From Aliarcobacter sp. (GTDB taxonomy: Bacteria; Campylobacterota; Campylobacteria; Campylobacterales; Arcobacteraceae), in NCBI GenBank assembly GCA_028688995.1, contig JAQTXB010000001.1, forward strand, positions 186,001 to 250,000: a DNA stretch of 64,000 nucleotides. Reading direction: 5' to 3'. Position 1 is the stretch's first letter; each line of letters opens with the position of its first letter. The translations under genes were made by a program, and so were the position numbers. Below the pieces are notes generated by a model, which searched no databases, had not been told where the DNA came from, and saw only the letters and a list, made by a program, of their open reading frames with translations. Below are positions 45,470 through 53,795 of this stretch, one piece after another.

Positions 45470-45976
45470 TTCCAAAAATCTCATTTGTAAAACCAACAGC
45501 TTTTTCACCTTGTAATACAATACATAAAAGTGAATATTCACTTCTAACAAGAGACGTAGAAAAAAACTTCAGAAGAAATCTTCCAAGATACAATGTGAAT
45601 ATTGTGAGAATAATCAAATATTGGACCTAGATATTCTCAAAGGGAAAATAATTTTGTTAAAAATAAATAATGAACAATTGGTATATTAATTGCATAGTTA
45701 ATTTATTCACAAAAGGAAAATAAAAAGTAATATTTTTTGAGTACAAACAAAACATTATATTTTGATTATTACTAATATCATTAAAATATTATTATTAATA
45801 ATTCATTTTTTATTTTTCCAACTATATTGGTGGAAGTTTGAATAAAATTTGGTTATTAAATAATTATATTAATTTTTAATATTTATATATAAAAATACCA
45901 TATTAAGCACTTATTAAGTTTATAGACATAGAATTATACACAAAATAATTAAATTAAAAAAAAGAACTGATGTAAA
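45463..45976. other. 514-nt intergenic region between nifE and the taxis genes
   Basis: No convincing gene is seen. The region contains the nifE-end palindrome, a perfect palindrome AAGTGAATATTCACTT (45528-45543), a sigma-54 element at 45680, and a very AT-rich leader before the PAS gene. A purine-rich ribosome-like site (AAAAGGAAAA, about 45711) is not followed by an ATG frame. It may hold a small RNA, a regulatory leader or a decayed gene. Confidence 0.5.
45680..45693 (+). promoter_or_regulatory. Sigma-54 element far upstream of the PAS gene
   Basis: GGTATATTAATTGC fits GG-N10-GC and is followed by AT like the other island promoters. It is 284 nt from the next ATG, so it would give a leader of about 270 nt. 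It is the least certain of the nine because no start codon is near. Confidence 0.55.
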
Positions 45977-46360
45977 ATGAGTATAGAAATCAAAATAAAT
46001 AAGAACACAATGATTGTTTCAGAAACAGATGAAAAAGGAACAATAATATATGCAAATGATGATTTTTGCACTATTGCTGGATATAAAAAAGAGGAACTAA
46101 TTGGTCAACCACATAATATTGTAAGACACCAAGATATGCCAAAAGTTGCATTTGAAGATCTATGGAAAACTATTCAATCTGGAAAAGTTTGGAATGGAAT
46201 AGTTAAAAATAAAACAAAAAGTGGTGATTTTTATTGGGTTAATGCAACAGCTTATCAATCAAAAACACAAGATGGGAAGTTACGATACATTTCTGTAAGA
46301 GTTTGTCCAACAGAAGATGAAATTAAAAGTGCAGAAGCTCTTTATAAAACACTAAATTAA
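45977..46360 (+). CDS. Aer/CetB-like PAS sensor protein
   Basis: This 127-residue protein is essentially one PAS domain of the Aer type: [21 protein letters not shown], then [18 protein letters not shown] and [12 protein letters not shown]. Such domains usually bind FAD and sense redox or oxygen. It lies 10 nt before a soluble chemoreceptor gene, a split arrangement like CetB/CetA of Campylobacter. Lying between nifE and nifN, it probably senses oxygen for cells that fix nitrogen. Confidence 0.82.
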   Translation: MSIEIKINKNTMIVSETDEKGTIIYANDDFCTIAGYKKEELIGQPHNIVRHQDMPKVAFEDLWKTIQSGKVWNGIVKNKTKSGDFYWVNATAYQSKTQDGKLRYISVRVCPTEDEIKSAEALYKTLN

Positions 46361-46370
46361 GGGACTCAAA

Positions 46371-47633
46371 ATGATTTTTTCTGACAAAGGTGATGAAGTT
46401 ATATTAAAAGCTTTAGATGATATTGACTCTTTTATAAATAATAAAATCAATACTATTCCACAAATGAATGGAACATGTACTGGTTTTAATGCAAAAGTAA
46501 AAGAGAAATTAGAAAAAATCTCCCTATCACTAAAAATCAAAAATGATGAAGAACTACAAGTTTATGGTGAAGTAATGTTAATTTCTGAGAAATTAGCAGA
46601 TGGAAATATAAATGATAAAATTCACCATACAAATACATCAAATGAGAAACTAAACTATATTTCTAAAACTTTCAACTCTTTGGTTGATAATTTAAATTCT
46701 ACAATTAGAACAATTCTTGGAACACTAGAAAATTATTCAAACCATGACTATTCAGAAAAACTTGAAATTCCAGGACTTCAAGGTGAATTTAAATCACTTG
46801 TAGACGGGGTAAATACATTAAGACAAACCATAACTCTTATGTTAATTGAAAATAAAGCAAATGGTTTAACCCTTGATAAAACATCAGATATTTTGTTAAT
46901 AAATGTAGATAAATTAAATCAAAGTTCAAATAATGCAGCCACATCACTTGAAGAATCAGCTGCTTCGTTGGAAGATATTACAAGTAATATTAGAAAAAAC
47001 ACAGAAAATATTGCAAAAATGGCAAATTTATCTAATGAATTAATTAATGCAACAAATACAGGTGAAAAATTAGCAAATCAAACAACTCTTGCAATGGAAG
47101 AGATTAATACACAAGTAAACTCTATTAATGAAGCAATTTCTATAATTGATCAAATTGCTTTCCAAACAAATATTTTATCTTTAAATGCAGCAGTAGAAGC
47201 AGCAACTGCAGGAGAAGCAGGAAAAGGATTTGCAGTAGTTGCAGCAGAAGTGCGGAATCTTGCAAATAGAAGCGCAGAAGCAGCACGTGAAATAAAAACA
47301 ATTGTTGAAAATGCAACAATAAAAGCAAATAATGGTAAAAATATAGCTAATAATATGATTATAGGATATAAAGAATTAAGTGAAAATATCTCTCATACAA
47401 CAAATATTATTAATGATATTCAAAAAGCTTCAAAAGAACAATTAGATGGAATTGTACAAATTAATGATTCAATAAATCAACTCGATAGACAAACTCAATT
47501 AAATGCAAGTGTTGCTGCGGAATCTCACAATGTAGCACTTATAACAGATAGAATCTCTAAACTAATTGTTGAAAATGCAAATAAAAAACAGTTTGAAGGG
47601 AAAGATCAAGTAAAGGCATTAGAAGATTTCTAA
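46371..47633 (+). CDS. Soluble methyl-accepting chemotaxis protein
   Basis: This 420-residue protein has no clear membrane segment. A helical N-terminal half with HAMP-like features (about 75-170) precedes a C-terminal signalling domain. Its tip motif [20 protein letters not shown] (about 260-280) and the following [19 protein letters not shown] are canonical. It probably receives the signal from the adjacent PAS protein and controls CheA. Its 3' end runs to the nifN promoter. Confidence 0.9.
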   Translation: MIFSDKGDEVILKALDDIDSFINNKINTIPQMNGTCTGFNAKVKEKLEKISLSLKIKNDEELQVYGEVMLISEKLADGNINDKIHHTNTSNEKLNYISKTFNSLVDNLNSTIRTILGTLENYSNHDYSEKLEIPGLQGEFKSLVDGVNTLRQTITLMLIENKANGLTLDKTSDILLINVDKLNQSSNNAATSLEESAASLEDITSNIRKNTENIAKMANLSNELINATNTGEKLANQTTLAMEEINTQVNSINEAISIIDQIAFQTNILSLNAAVEAATAGEAGKGFAVVAAEVRNLANRSAEAAREIKTIVENATIKANNGKNIANNMIIGYKELSENISHTTNIINDIQKASKEQLDGIVQINDSINQLDRQTQLNASVAAESHNVALITDRISKLIVENANKKQFEGKDQVKALEDF

Positions 47634-47639
47634 ATTTTA

Positions 47640-47653
47640 GGAATAGTTCTTGC
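47640..47653 (+). promoter_or_regulatory. Sigma-54 promoter of the nifN operon
   Basis: GGAATAGTTCTTGC fits GG-N10-GC, 35 nt before the nifN ATG and 7 nt after the chemoreceptor stop. Confidence 0.75.
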
Positions 47654-47687
47654 ATTGTTTCCATAATTATCCATACAAGGAAATATT

Positions 47688-48983
47688 ATGGAAGCAATAT
47701 CTTCAAAACCATTACAATTAAATCCAATAAAATTATCTCAGCCAATGGGAGCAATGTTATGCTTCTTAGGTATTAAAAACTGTATGCCTTTAATGCATGG
47801 TGCGCAAGGGTGTGCATCATTTTCAAAAGTATTTTTCACAAGACATTTTAATGACCCAATTGCTGTTCAAACAACAGCAGTTAATGATATTACAGCTGTA
47901 ATTGATGGTGGAGATTATGCCATTTCGGAGAGTATTAAAAACATCACTGCAAAGGTAAAACCTGATTTAGTAGGACTCTTTACAACTGGTCTTACTGAAA
48001 CAAAAGGTGATGATATAAAAGGTGCTAGTAAATTAGTTGAAGATATTCAACAAATGGTTTATGTAAATACACCTGATTTTGAGGGTTCAATTGAAAGTGG
48101 ATTTTCAAAATCTATTGAAGCAATAATTCAACAATTAGTTCAATCTTCAACTGAAATTGACTCAAATAAAGCCCTAATCATTCCAAATGTAAACCTAAAA
48201 CCAATAGAAGTAGAAAAAATCAAAGATACTATCTCTTTATTTGGTTATGAAGTTTTTTCACTTCCTGATTTAAGTGAATCACTTGATGGTCACCTAGGAT
48301 TAAAACAAGGTGCACTAACAAGTGGTGGAATATCTGTAGAAGATATTAAAAAACTAGGCACTTCTTCACTTGTTTTTACAATTGGTCAAAGTGTTGAAAA
48401 ATGTGGAACTAAGATTCTTGAAAAAAATCCAAATATCAAACTATTTCACTTTGATTCTTTGGGTGGATTAGAAGCAAGTGATAAATTCTTTAAAATCTTA
48501 TGTAAAGTAAAAAATATTTCTCAACCCCATCCAAGTATTGTTCGATGGAGAAAAAGACACCAAGATGCACTTTTAGATACTCACTTTGTTATTGGGAGCT
48601 CAAATGTTGTAATTGCTCTTGAGCCTGACCAAGCAATAAGCGTAGCAAATACAATCATCGAAGCAGGGGCACATATAAAAGCAATAGTAACCACTCATAG
48701 AAATGATTTATTAGATGAAATCCCATGTGATAACCTTTTAATTGGAGATTTTGAAGATGTGGAATCATTCTTGCATGAAAGTGATTTAGTTATATCAAAT
48801 TTCCATGCGGAAAGATTAGCAATTAAACATAAAAAAGCTTTGTTAGTTCGTGGTTATCCTGATTTTGAAGGATTAGGAAATCAACTTAAAAATGACATCT
48901 TATATGAGGGAAGCTCTTATTTGCTTTTTGAATTAGCTAATTTGATAAATCACCATAAATTAGGAGTTGAAAATGAGCATTAA
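47688..48983 (+). CDS. nifN: FeMo-cofactor scaffold subunit NifN
   Basis: This 431-residue protein has NifK/NifN-type motifs: LSQPMGAMLCFLGIKNCMPL, MHGAQGCASFSKVFFTRHFN and the FTTGLTETKGDDIKG segment. It pairs with NifE. The C-terminal half keeps the nitrogenase-like fold with LLVRGYPDFEGLGNQLKND. Ribosome site AAGGAAA. Its stop overlaps the start of the next gene by 11 nt. Confidence 0.92.
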   Translation: MEAISSKPLQLNPIKLSQPMGAMLCFLGIKNCMPLMHGAQGCASFSKVFFTRHFNDPIAVQTTAVNDITAVIDGGDYAISESIKNITAKVKPDLVGLFTTGLTETKGDDIKGASKLVEDIQQMVYVNTPDFEGSIESGFSKSIEAIIQQLVQSSTEIDSNKALIIPNVNLKPIEVEKIKDTISLFGYEVFSLPDLSESLDGHLGLKQGALTSGGISVEDIKKLGTSSLVFTIGQSVEKCGTKILEKNPNIKLFHFDSLGGLEASDKFFKILCKVKNISQPHPSIVRWRKRHQDALLDTHFVIGSSNVVIALEPDQAISVANTIIEAGAHIKAIVTTHRNDLLDEIPCDNLLIGDFEDVESFLHESDLVISNFHAERLAIKHKKALLVRGYPDFEGLGNQLKNDILYEGSSYLLFELANLINHHKLGVENEH

Positions 48984-49350
48984 TCCAACTTTACAATTAG
49001 TTCCATTTACAAGCGTGAAAATGTTAAATGAAACTATGAAATTAATAGGAATGCCAAGACTAAATGCACAAATCATAATTACATTGCCAAATATTAATGA
49101 ATTTAATGAAGAGTTAAAAAATAGTATTAATCACTCAAAAAATGATATTGAGTGTTTTATAATAACTTCAAGTTCAAGAAATGAAATTGAAAATATTATA
49201 AAAGAGTTTGAACTAAGTGATGGCTCAATATCAAATGATTACAAGTCATTTGCAAAAATATTTAGTTTAAATACAAAAGAAAACGAGTTAATAAAATCTT
49301 TAATAATGATAAATAAAGATTGTCAAATAATACACAAGGAAATTTTATAA
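48973..49350 (+). CDS. Thiol-peroxidase-like protein without catalytic Cys, copy 1
   Basis: This 125-residue thioredoxin-fold protein resembles Tpx-type peroxiredoxins (KLIGMPRLNAQIIITLPNIN, FELSDGSISNDYKSFAK). The position of the peroxidatic cysteine, normally in PSxDTxVC, reads LNAQIIIT. It has only two cysteines, outside the active-site position. The start at 48973 is chosen because AGGAG precedes it; an in-frame TTG lies 6 nt earlier. It may act as a binding or regulatory protein. Confidence 0.7.
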   Translation: MSINPTLQLVPFTSVKMLNETMKLIGMPRLNAQIIITLPNINEFNEELKNSINHSKNDIECFIITSSSRNEIENIIKEFELSDGSISNDYKSFAKIFSLNTKENELIKSLIMINKDCQIIHKEIL

Positions 49351-49872
49351 ATGGAAGTTACGTACAAAAATAAAAGCTATACTTTAGGGAAAAAAGATAG
49401 AAATGTTGAAGGTGAAGCACCAGCAGTTAGAGTAAAAATGCTAAATGATGAAACAAAAGTTATTGGTCTAATGGCACCATCAGTTCAAGTTATGATTACA
49501 CTTAATGATGTAAATAAATATAATGCTGACTTACATGAAGTAATAACAACTACTAAAAGAAAAGTAAATGCTTACATTATTACAACAAGTGAACTAGAAC
49601 AAATAGAAGATATTGCAGAAAAATTTGCTTTAGATAAAGCTTTTATTTCTAACGATTTTAAAGATTTTTCACTTAAATTTGGTGTAAATATTAATGATTC
49701 AATGGTAGCAAACTCAATTTTTGTTATAGACAAAGAAGGTGTGATTAAATATAAAGAGATACCTTCTGATTTAGATGATGATTTTAAAATAGAAGATTTT
49801 TCAATTACTTTAAATGAAGTGGTAAACTTTAAACCAAAAGGTCACACTCATGAAAACTGGATGGGTGTTTGA
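49351..49872 (+). CDS. Thiol-peroxidase-like protein with no cysteine, copy 2
   Basis: This 173-residue protein is a fuller Tpx-like domain (GEAPAVRVKMLNDETKVIGL, APSVQVMITLNDVNKYNADL, SIFVIDKEGVIKYKEI). It contains no cysteine at all, so it cannot be a thiol peroxidase. It starts immediately after copy 1 and is its paralogue. Its C-terminus (HTHENWMGV) overlaps the alternative start of the ankyrin gene. The role is unknown. Confidence 0.75.
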   Translation: MEVTYKNKSYTLGKKDRNVEGEAPAVRVKMLNDETKVIGLMAPSVQVMITLNDVNKYNADLHEVITTTKRKVNAYIITTSELEQIEDIAEKFALDKAFISNDFKDFSLKFGVNINDSMVANSIFVIDKEGVIKYKEIPSDLDDDFKIEDFSITLNEVVNFKPKGHTHENWMGV

Positions 49873-49873
49873 T

Positions 49874-50317
49874 ATGACAGCTTTATTAAAAGAGTGGTTA
49901 ATCAAAAATGAATACACTGTTGATGACTTAAATACAACAGGGAAATATGGAAATTCAGCATTAATGAAAGCTAGTAGAGAAGCAAATATTACAATTGTTG
50001 ATGAATTATTATCTTTAAATGCAGATTTAAATATTAAAAATGTAGATGGGAATTCAGCTCTTTGGAATGCATGTTTTGGAAACTCTTATGAGTGTTTTGA
50101 AGCTTTAGTAAAAGCTGGAATTGACATTGACTCACAAAATGTAAATAATGTGACTGCTTTAATGTATTGCGCAAGTGCAGGAAAAGATGATTTTGTTGAA
50201 TTACTTTTAAAACACAAAGCAAGAACTGATTTTGAAAGTTTAGATGGATTTAAAGCAATCGATTTAGCAGTAACTCCAAAAATTGTAAAACTATTAAAAA
50301 ATGCAAATTTATCATGA
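49874..50317 (+). CDS. Ankyrin-repeat protein in the nifN operon
   Basis: This 147-residue soluble protein has about three ankyrin repeats (GNSALMKASREANITIVDEL, GNSALWNACFGNSYECFEAL, VTALMYCASAGKDDFVELLL). The start is uncertain: ATG at 49874 is 1 nt after the preceding stop, whereas ATG at 49850 has a better AAGG site but overlaps that gene. It probably mediates protein contacts during nitrogenase assembly; no partner is known. Confidence 0.8.
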   Translation: MTALLKEWLIKNEYTVDDLNTTGKYGNSALMKASREANITIVDELLSLNADLNIKNVDGNSALWNACFGNSYECFEALVKAGIDIDSQNVNNVTALMYCASAGKDDFVELLLKHKARTDFESLDGFKAIDLAVTPKIVKLLKNANLS

Positions 50318-51554
50318 TCAAACTGATATAAATCAAAAAAAGTATTTTAATCAAGCAAACTTTATAGACTATCGAACTCAACCCCGAGCTTATAAAAAGT
50401 ATCCTCATTTTTATCAAAGATTTAATCTTGATGATTATGAGGAATTAAAATTTATAAAAAACTTTGGAAAAATCACAGCAACAAAAACCTATGGAAAAGA
50501 AAAAGTAGATTTAAGGGCAAATCCAAGTGCTGGAGGATTGTATCCATGTGAGATTTATATCCAAATACGAGCTGTAAAAGGTTTTATTAGTGGAATATAC
50601 CACTATGAAGCACTTGAAAATAGTCTTACTTTAATCCATGAGTTAAGTAATGATGGTGTTGAATTTTATTTCAAAGATAAAGTCCAAAGAAAATTTGTAA
50701 TTTTAATATCAAATGCCTATTTTAGAAGCGTATGGAAATATGAAAAAAGAGCAATAAGATACCTTTTACTTGATACTGGTCACCAATTAGGCTCAATTAT
50801 TTCAGCTTTAAAATTAACAAATTTAGATTATGAGATTGATTTTAATTTTGATAAAAATAGTTTAAATGAAGAGTTTTCATTTGATAATTATGAATCTTTT
50901 TATACAAGTATTACTATCAAATCAGAAAAAACTACTGAACCAAAAAAACTAAGAAGTCCAATAATAAATGTAAGTGCTTGTGATTATCAACTAAAAGAGC
51001 TTTTTGTTGAGAATTTTTATAAAGATAGTCAAAAAGATGAATTTGACAAAATCCAAAATATAAATTTATTAAATGATATTACAAATGAAAACCTCCAAAA
51101 TGCCATAAATAACAGACGTTCAATTAGAGCATTTACAAATGAATCAATTAAAGAAGAGGATTTTTTATTTATTACAAAAGATATTTTTGAGTTTGCAAAT
51201 AACTTTGGTATTGAAATTTATTTTGTTAACAACAATATAAATGGAATAAAAAAAGGTCTTTACAAAAATGCAATGTTAAAAGAAGAGGGTGATTTTAAAG
51301 AAAAAATGACTAATTTAGCACTAAACCAAAAACTTTCAGGACAAAGTGCATTTACACTAATTTTCACAAGTACAGCAGGACATAACTATTTTTATTCATA
51401 TATCCTAACTGGTTTAATTGCTCACATTTTATATCTAAGAACAACTGCTTTAAATCTGTCTGCTAGCGGAATTGGCGCATATTTTGATGATTCATGCAAA
51501 GAATTTTTAGGTACTAAAAATGATATTTTTTATCTTTTTGCAATAGGAAAATAA
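50301..51554 (+). CDS. SagB/ThcOx-type nitroreductase-fold oxidoreductase
   Basis: This 417-residue protein looks like two nitroreductase-like halves. The first (about 1-215) has LRANPSAGGLYPCEIYIQIR and LLLDTGHQLGSIISALKLTN, the SagB-type FMN region. The second (about 260-417) starts NAINNRRSIRAFTNESI and ends LSASGIGAYFDDSCKEFLG. The FMN-dependent SagB family oxidises azoline rings in peptides, but members without peptide clusters also exist. It overlaps the ankyrin gene by 17 nt and is the last gene of the nifN operon, so a redox role in nitrogen fixation is suspected. Confidence 0.78.
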   Translation: MQIYHDQTDINQKKYFNQANFIDYRTQPRAYKKYPHFYQRFNLDDYEELKFIKNFGKITATKTYGKEKVDLRANPSAGGLYPCEIYIQIRAVKGFISGIYHYEALENSLTLIHELSNDGVEFYFKDKVQRKFVILISNAYFRSVWKYEKRAIRYLLLDTGHQLGSIISALKLTNLDYEIDFNFDKNSLNEEFSFDNYESFYTSITIKSEKTTEPKKLRSPIINVSACDYQLKELFVENFYKDSQKDEFDKIQNINLLNDITNENLQNAINNRRSIRAFTNESIKEEDFLFITKDIFEFANNFGIEIYFVNNNINGIKKGLYKNAMLKEEGDFKEKMTNLALNQKLSGQSAFTLIFTSTAGHNYFYSYILTGLIAHILYLRTTALNLSASGIGAYFDDSCKEFLGTKNDIFYLFAIGK

Positions 51555-51567
51555 AAGTTAATTTTAT

Positions 51568-51581
51568 GGAACACTAATTGC
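51568..51581 (+). promoter_or_regulatory. Sigma-54 promoter of the nifX operon
   Basis: GGAACACTAATTGC fits GG-N10-GC, 38 nt before the nifX ATG. It differs from the nifH and nifV elements at only two or three positions. Confidence 0.82.
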
Positions 51582-51618
51582 ATATATTTTAAAGATATAA
51601 AACTTTTAGGATAGTAAG

Positions 51619-52014
51619 ATGAAAAGTATAAAAATACAAACAAACGAACCAACAAGTGGAACTGTTAAAATCGCTTTCGCTACAAGTGATTTAGAAAATA
51701 TGGACTCACACTTTGGAAGTGCAAAGCAATTTGCAGTTTATGAAGTAGGTAAAGAGACAACAACTGTTTGTGAAATCATTAAAATTGAAGATAAAGATAC
51801 TGATAAAACTGTTGAATTATTAGAAGGTATTGATATTGTTTATTTTACGAATATTGGAGCAATAGCAGCTGCAAAAATTATAAATAATGGAATATTCCCA
51901 ATTAAATATGTAAATCCAGTTTCTATAGAAGAAGAATTAAAAAAATTAACATCTATGTTAAATGGTAATCCACCTCCATTTATTAAAAAAATTATTGAAA
52001 AAAAGGCTGCCTAA
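51619..52014 (+). CDS. nifX: FeMo-cofactor carrier NifX
   Basis: This 131-residue protein has the NifX domain: TVKIAFATSDLENMDSHFGS (about residues 15-34), KQFAVYEVGKE, and the tail LTSMLNGNPPPFIKKIIEKK, which is strongly NifX-like. It binds NifB-co or the VK-cluster in transit to NifEN. It heads a nine-gene unit and lies 1 nt before the NifX-associated gene. Confidence 0.92.
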   Translation: MKSIKIQTNEPTSGTVKIAFATSDLENMDSHFGSAKQFAVYEVGKETTTVCEIIKIEDKDTDKTVELLEGIDIVYFTNIGAIAAAKIINNGIFPIKYVNPVSIEEELKKLTSMLNGNPPPFIKKIIEKKAA

Positions 52015-52015
52015 T

Positions 52016-52447
52016 ATGGATGCAAAAAAACTATTTATTGATACTCTAGTAGGACAAGTAAGAGCTTTAGACCAGTTTGGAACTTGGGTAAACAAAAGCG
52101 ATGAAGAATTACTACAAGAGAAATATATCAGAACAAAAGAAGATTTAAAGAATATCCCAATTATTGCGGATATTGATGAAATGCAAATCAAAGACATAAG
52201 ACTTATTTTCCAAGCAGTTGCACTAGCATTTGAAAAAATTACAGGTGTAATGTGTTCAGTTGTAATGGAAATGAGCCATGAAGGATTTGGAAGAGTTGTA
52301 GTTTTCGCTGGGAAAATTGTACTTTGTGAAAAATTCTTCAAAGATGCTCATAGATATTCATTTAGAACTTATGAGGATTTAGAAAAAGAGGGTGAAAAGT
52401 TTCTTATAAATGCTCAAGAAACTTATGATAAGTATAAAAATATCTAG
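52016..52447 (+). CDS. NifX-associated nitrogen fixation protein (DUF269)
   Basis: This 143-residue protein matches the family that follows nifX in most nif clusters: FIDTLVGQVRALDQFGTWV near the start and FGRVVVFAGKIVLCEKFFKD later. The start at 52016 is used; the longer frame is a shadow over nifX. Its precise role in cofactor synthesis is not known. Confidence 0.88.
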   Translation: MDAKKLFIDTLVGQVRALDQFGTWVNKSDEELLQEKYIRTKEDLKNIPIIADIDEMQIKDIRLIFQAVALAFEKITGVMCSVVMEMSHEGFGRVVVFAGKIVLCEKFFKDAHRYSFRTYEDLEKEGEKFLINAQETYDKYKNI

Positions 52448-52464
52448 GCTTTACTAGTAAAGCC
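52447..52464. terminator. Palindrome after the NifX-associated gene
   Basis: GGCTTTACT-AGTAAAGCC begins on the last base of the stop codon. It can form a 7-bp stem with a CTAG loop and may be an intercistronic processing or attenuation site. Confidence 0.45.
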
Positions 52465-52506
52465 CTTTAGAGTTGCTTCTTTTAAAGAAGTTAAAAAAGA
52501 TAGGTC

Positions 52507-52531
52507 CCTTTAAAATGGGACATTTTAAAGG
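52507..52531 (+). promoter_or_regulatory. Hairpin overlapping the flavodoxin ribosome site
   Basis: CCTTTAAAATG-GGA-CATTTTAAAGG is a perfect 11-bp stem with a 3-nt loop. Its 3' arm ends in the AAAGG ribosome site of the flavodoxin gene, so folding would hide that site. Confidence 0.5.
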
Positions 52532-52538
52532 AATAGAG

Positions 52539-53054
52539 ATGGCAAACATTGGAATTTTTTGTGGAACTGCAGGTGGTACATCAATGGCTATTGCAAAAGC
52601 ATTAGCAAAAGAGTTTGATGTTGATGAAATTATAAATATGGAAGAAGATTTTGACAATGTTGATCAACTTCTAGAGTATGATATTTTATTTTTAGGAAGT
52701 TCAACTTGGGGACAAGGTGATGTTCACCACTCTTGGGTTGATCCAATTTTAGAAATAGAGTCTGATAATATTGATTTCTCAGGTAAAACTGTTGCATTTT
52801 TTGGAGCAGGTGATTGTGTTAAACATGGTGAGCATTTCTGTTCAGCATTAGGAAAACTTTACAAAACATTTACAAAAGCAGGTGCTACAGCAGTAGGATT
52901 TGTTCCTGTTGATGGGTATAAGTTTGAATTCTCTTTAGCTCAAATGGATGATAAACTTTGTGGTTTAGCAATAGATAATCATAATGAAAAAGGTAAAACT
53001 AAAGAGAGAATCAAAAACTGGATTGAAACTCTGAAAGATGAATTAGACTTGTAA
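52539..53054 (+). CDS. nifF: Flavodoxin, nif-linked (NifF-like)
   Basis: This 171-residue long-chain flavodoxin starts ANIGIFCGTAGGTSMAIA, the FMN phosphate loop. It has FLGSSTWGQGDVHHSW and the FFGAGDCVKHGEHFC loop of NifF-type flavodoxins. It probably donates electrons to NifH. The start at 52539 is chosen over the track-style longer frame because AAAGG precedes it and it begins at the first strand. It is 13 nt before nifW. Confidence 0.9.
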   Translation: MANIGIFCGTAGGTSMAIAKALAKEFDVDEIINMEEDFDNVDQLLEYDILFLGSSTWGQGDVHHSWVDPILEIESDNIDFSGKTVAFFGAGDCVKHGEHFCSALGKLYKTFTKAGATAVGFVPVDGYKFEFSLAQMDDKLCGLAIDNHNEKGKTKERIKNWIETLKDELDL

Positions 53055-53067
53055 TAAAGGATAACAA

Positions 53068-53406
53068 ATGCAAACTGTAAATGATTTTTATAAATTAAGA
53101 GATACTGAAGATTTTTTTGAATTTTTTGGTTTGGAATTTGACCAAAAACTTATAAATATAAAAAGATTTCACATGATGAAAGAGTATGGGACTTTAATAA
53201 AAAAAGGTCTTGATTCTATTTCTGATGAAAACAAATTATTGGAATTTCTGAAATTCTCACTACTTAGAGTTTATGGTGATTACAAAACTGGTCACTCACC
53301 AAGTGCTGCTGATGTTTGGAATATGTATGAAACTGGAAAACTAGATGGTTGTTCATCTTGTGGAACTAGCTCAACTGGAACTCAAGGAGGAAGCTGTGGG
53401 TGTTAA
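53068..53406 (+). CDS. nifW: Nitrogenase-protective protein NifW
   Basis: This 112-residue protein has the NifW core TEDFFEFFGLEFDQKLINIK and RFHMMKEYGTLIKKG. NifW binds the MoFe protein and helps its maturation or oxygen protection. The C-terminal tail (GCSSCGTSSTGTQGGSCGC) is an unusual Gly/Ser/Cys extension; its DNA also encodes the AAGGAGG ribosome site of the next gene. It overlaps nifZ by 11 nt. Confidence 0.9.
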   Translation: MQTVNDFYKLRDTEDFFEFFGLEFDQKLINIKRFHMMKEYGTLIKKGLDSISDENKLLEFLKFSLLRVYGDYKTGHSPSAADVWNMYETGKLDGCSSCGTSSTGTQGGSCGC

Positions 53407-53788
53407 TCATAAAGATATAGTTGATGCAAATACTATTTTACATGATAGTGTTACTGCATCAAGATCAGGTAGAGATGAAGATGAACCAAAATTTGGTATA
53501 GGTCAAAAAGTACAACTTCTTGAAGATATAAAAAATGATGGTACGTACCCACATGCTCCAATTGGAACAATTATGGTTCAAAAGGGTGCTATTGGATATA
53601 TAAAATCAATTGGTGAATTTTTACAAGTAATCAGAGTTTATGAAGTTCATTTCTTGGATTTAAATGCTCTTATTGAAGTAGTTGGTTGCCGGGAACACGA
53701 ACTATTAGCAATGGAAGATTATAGAGATGAAGTAAAAGAAGAACTTGAATTCATGAGACAACATAGAGAAAAGAATTACTCAAAATAA
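53396..53788 (+). CDS. nifZ: Nitrogenase maturation protein NifZ
   Basis: This 130-residue protein has the NifZ domain: FGIGQKVQLLEDIKNDGTYP, PIGTIMVQKGAIGYIKSIGE and VVGCREHELLAME. NifZ helps form the second P-cluster in NifDK. The start is GTG at 53396, five nt after a perfect AAGGAGG; the longer frame from 53345 would lie in nifW. Acidic N-terminal extension of about 30 residues. Confidence 0.9.
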   Translation: MGVNHKDIVDANTILHDSVTASRSGRDEDEPKFGIGQKVQLLEDIKNDGTYPHAPIGTIMVQKGAIGYIKSIGEFLQVIRVYEVHFLDLNALIEVVGCREHELLAMEDYRDEVKEELEFMRQHREKNYSK

Positions 53789-53795
53789 TCTTCAC

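Noticed and set aside
45466..45650. Minus-strand frame of about 58 codons in the nifE-PAS gap, ending in a GEKAVGFTNEIFGSVD-like stretch
   Set aside because: No ATG or GTG with a ribosome site; starts only at TTG after a stop, and its end is the mirror of the nifE-end palindrome. It could be a gene remnant but cannot be supported.
47140..47328. Leucine-rich 62-codon minus-strand frame
   Set aside because: Mirror of the Ala/Glu/Asn-rich chemoreceptor tip; not a gene.
48973..49872. Functional thiol peroxidases protecting nitrogenase
   Set aside because: The peroxidatic cysteine is missing in both copies and the second has no cysteine, so peroxidase activity is not supported.
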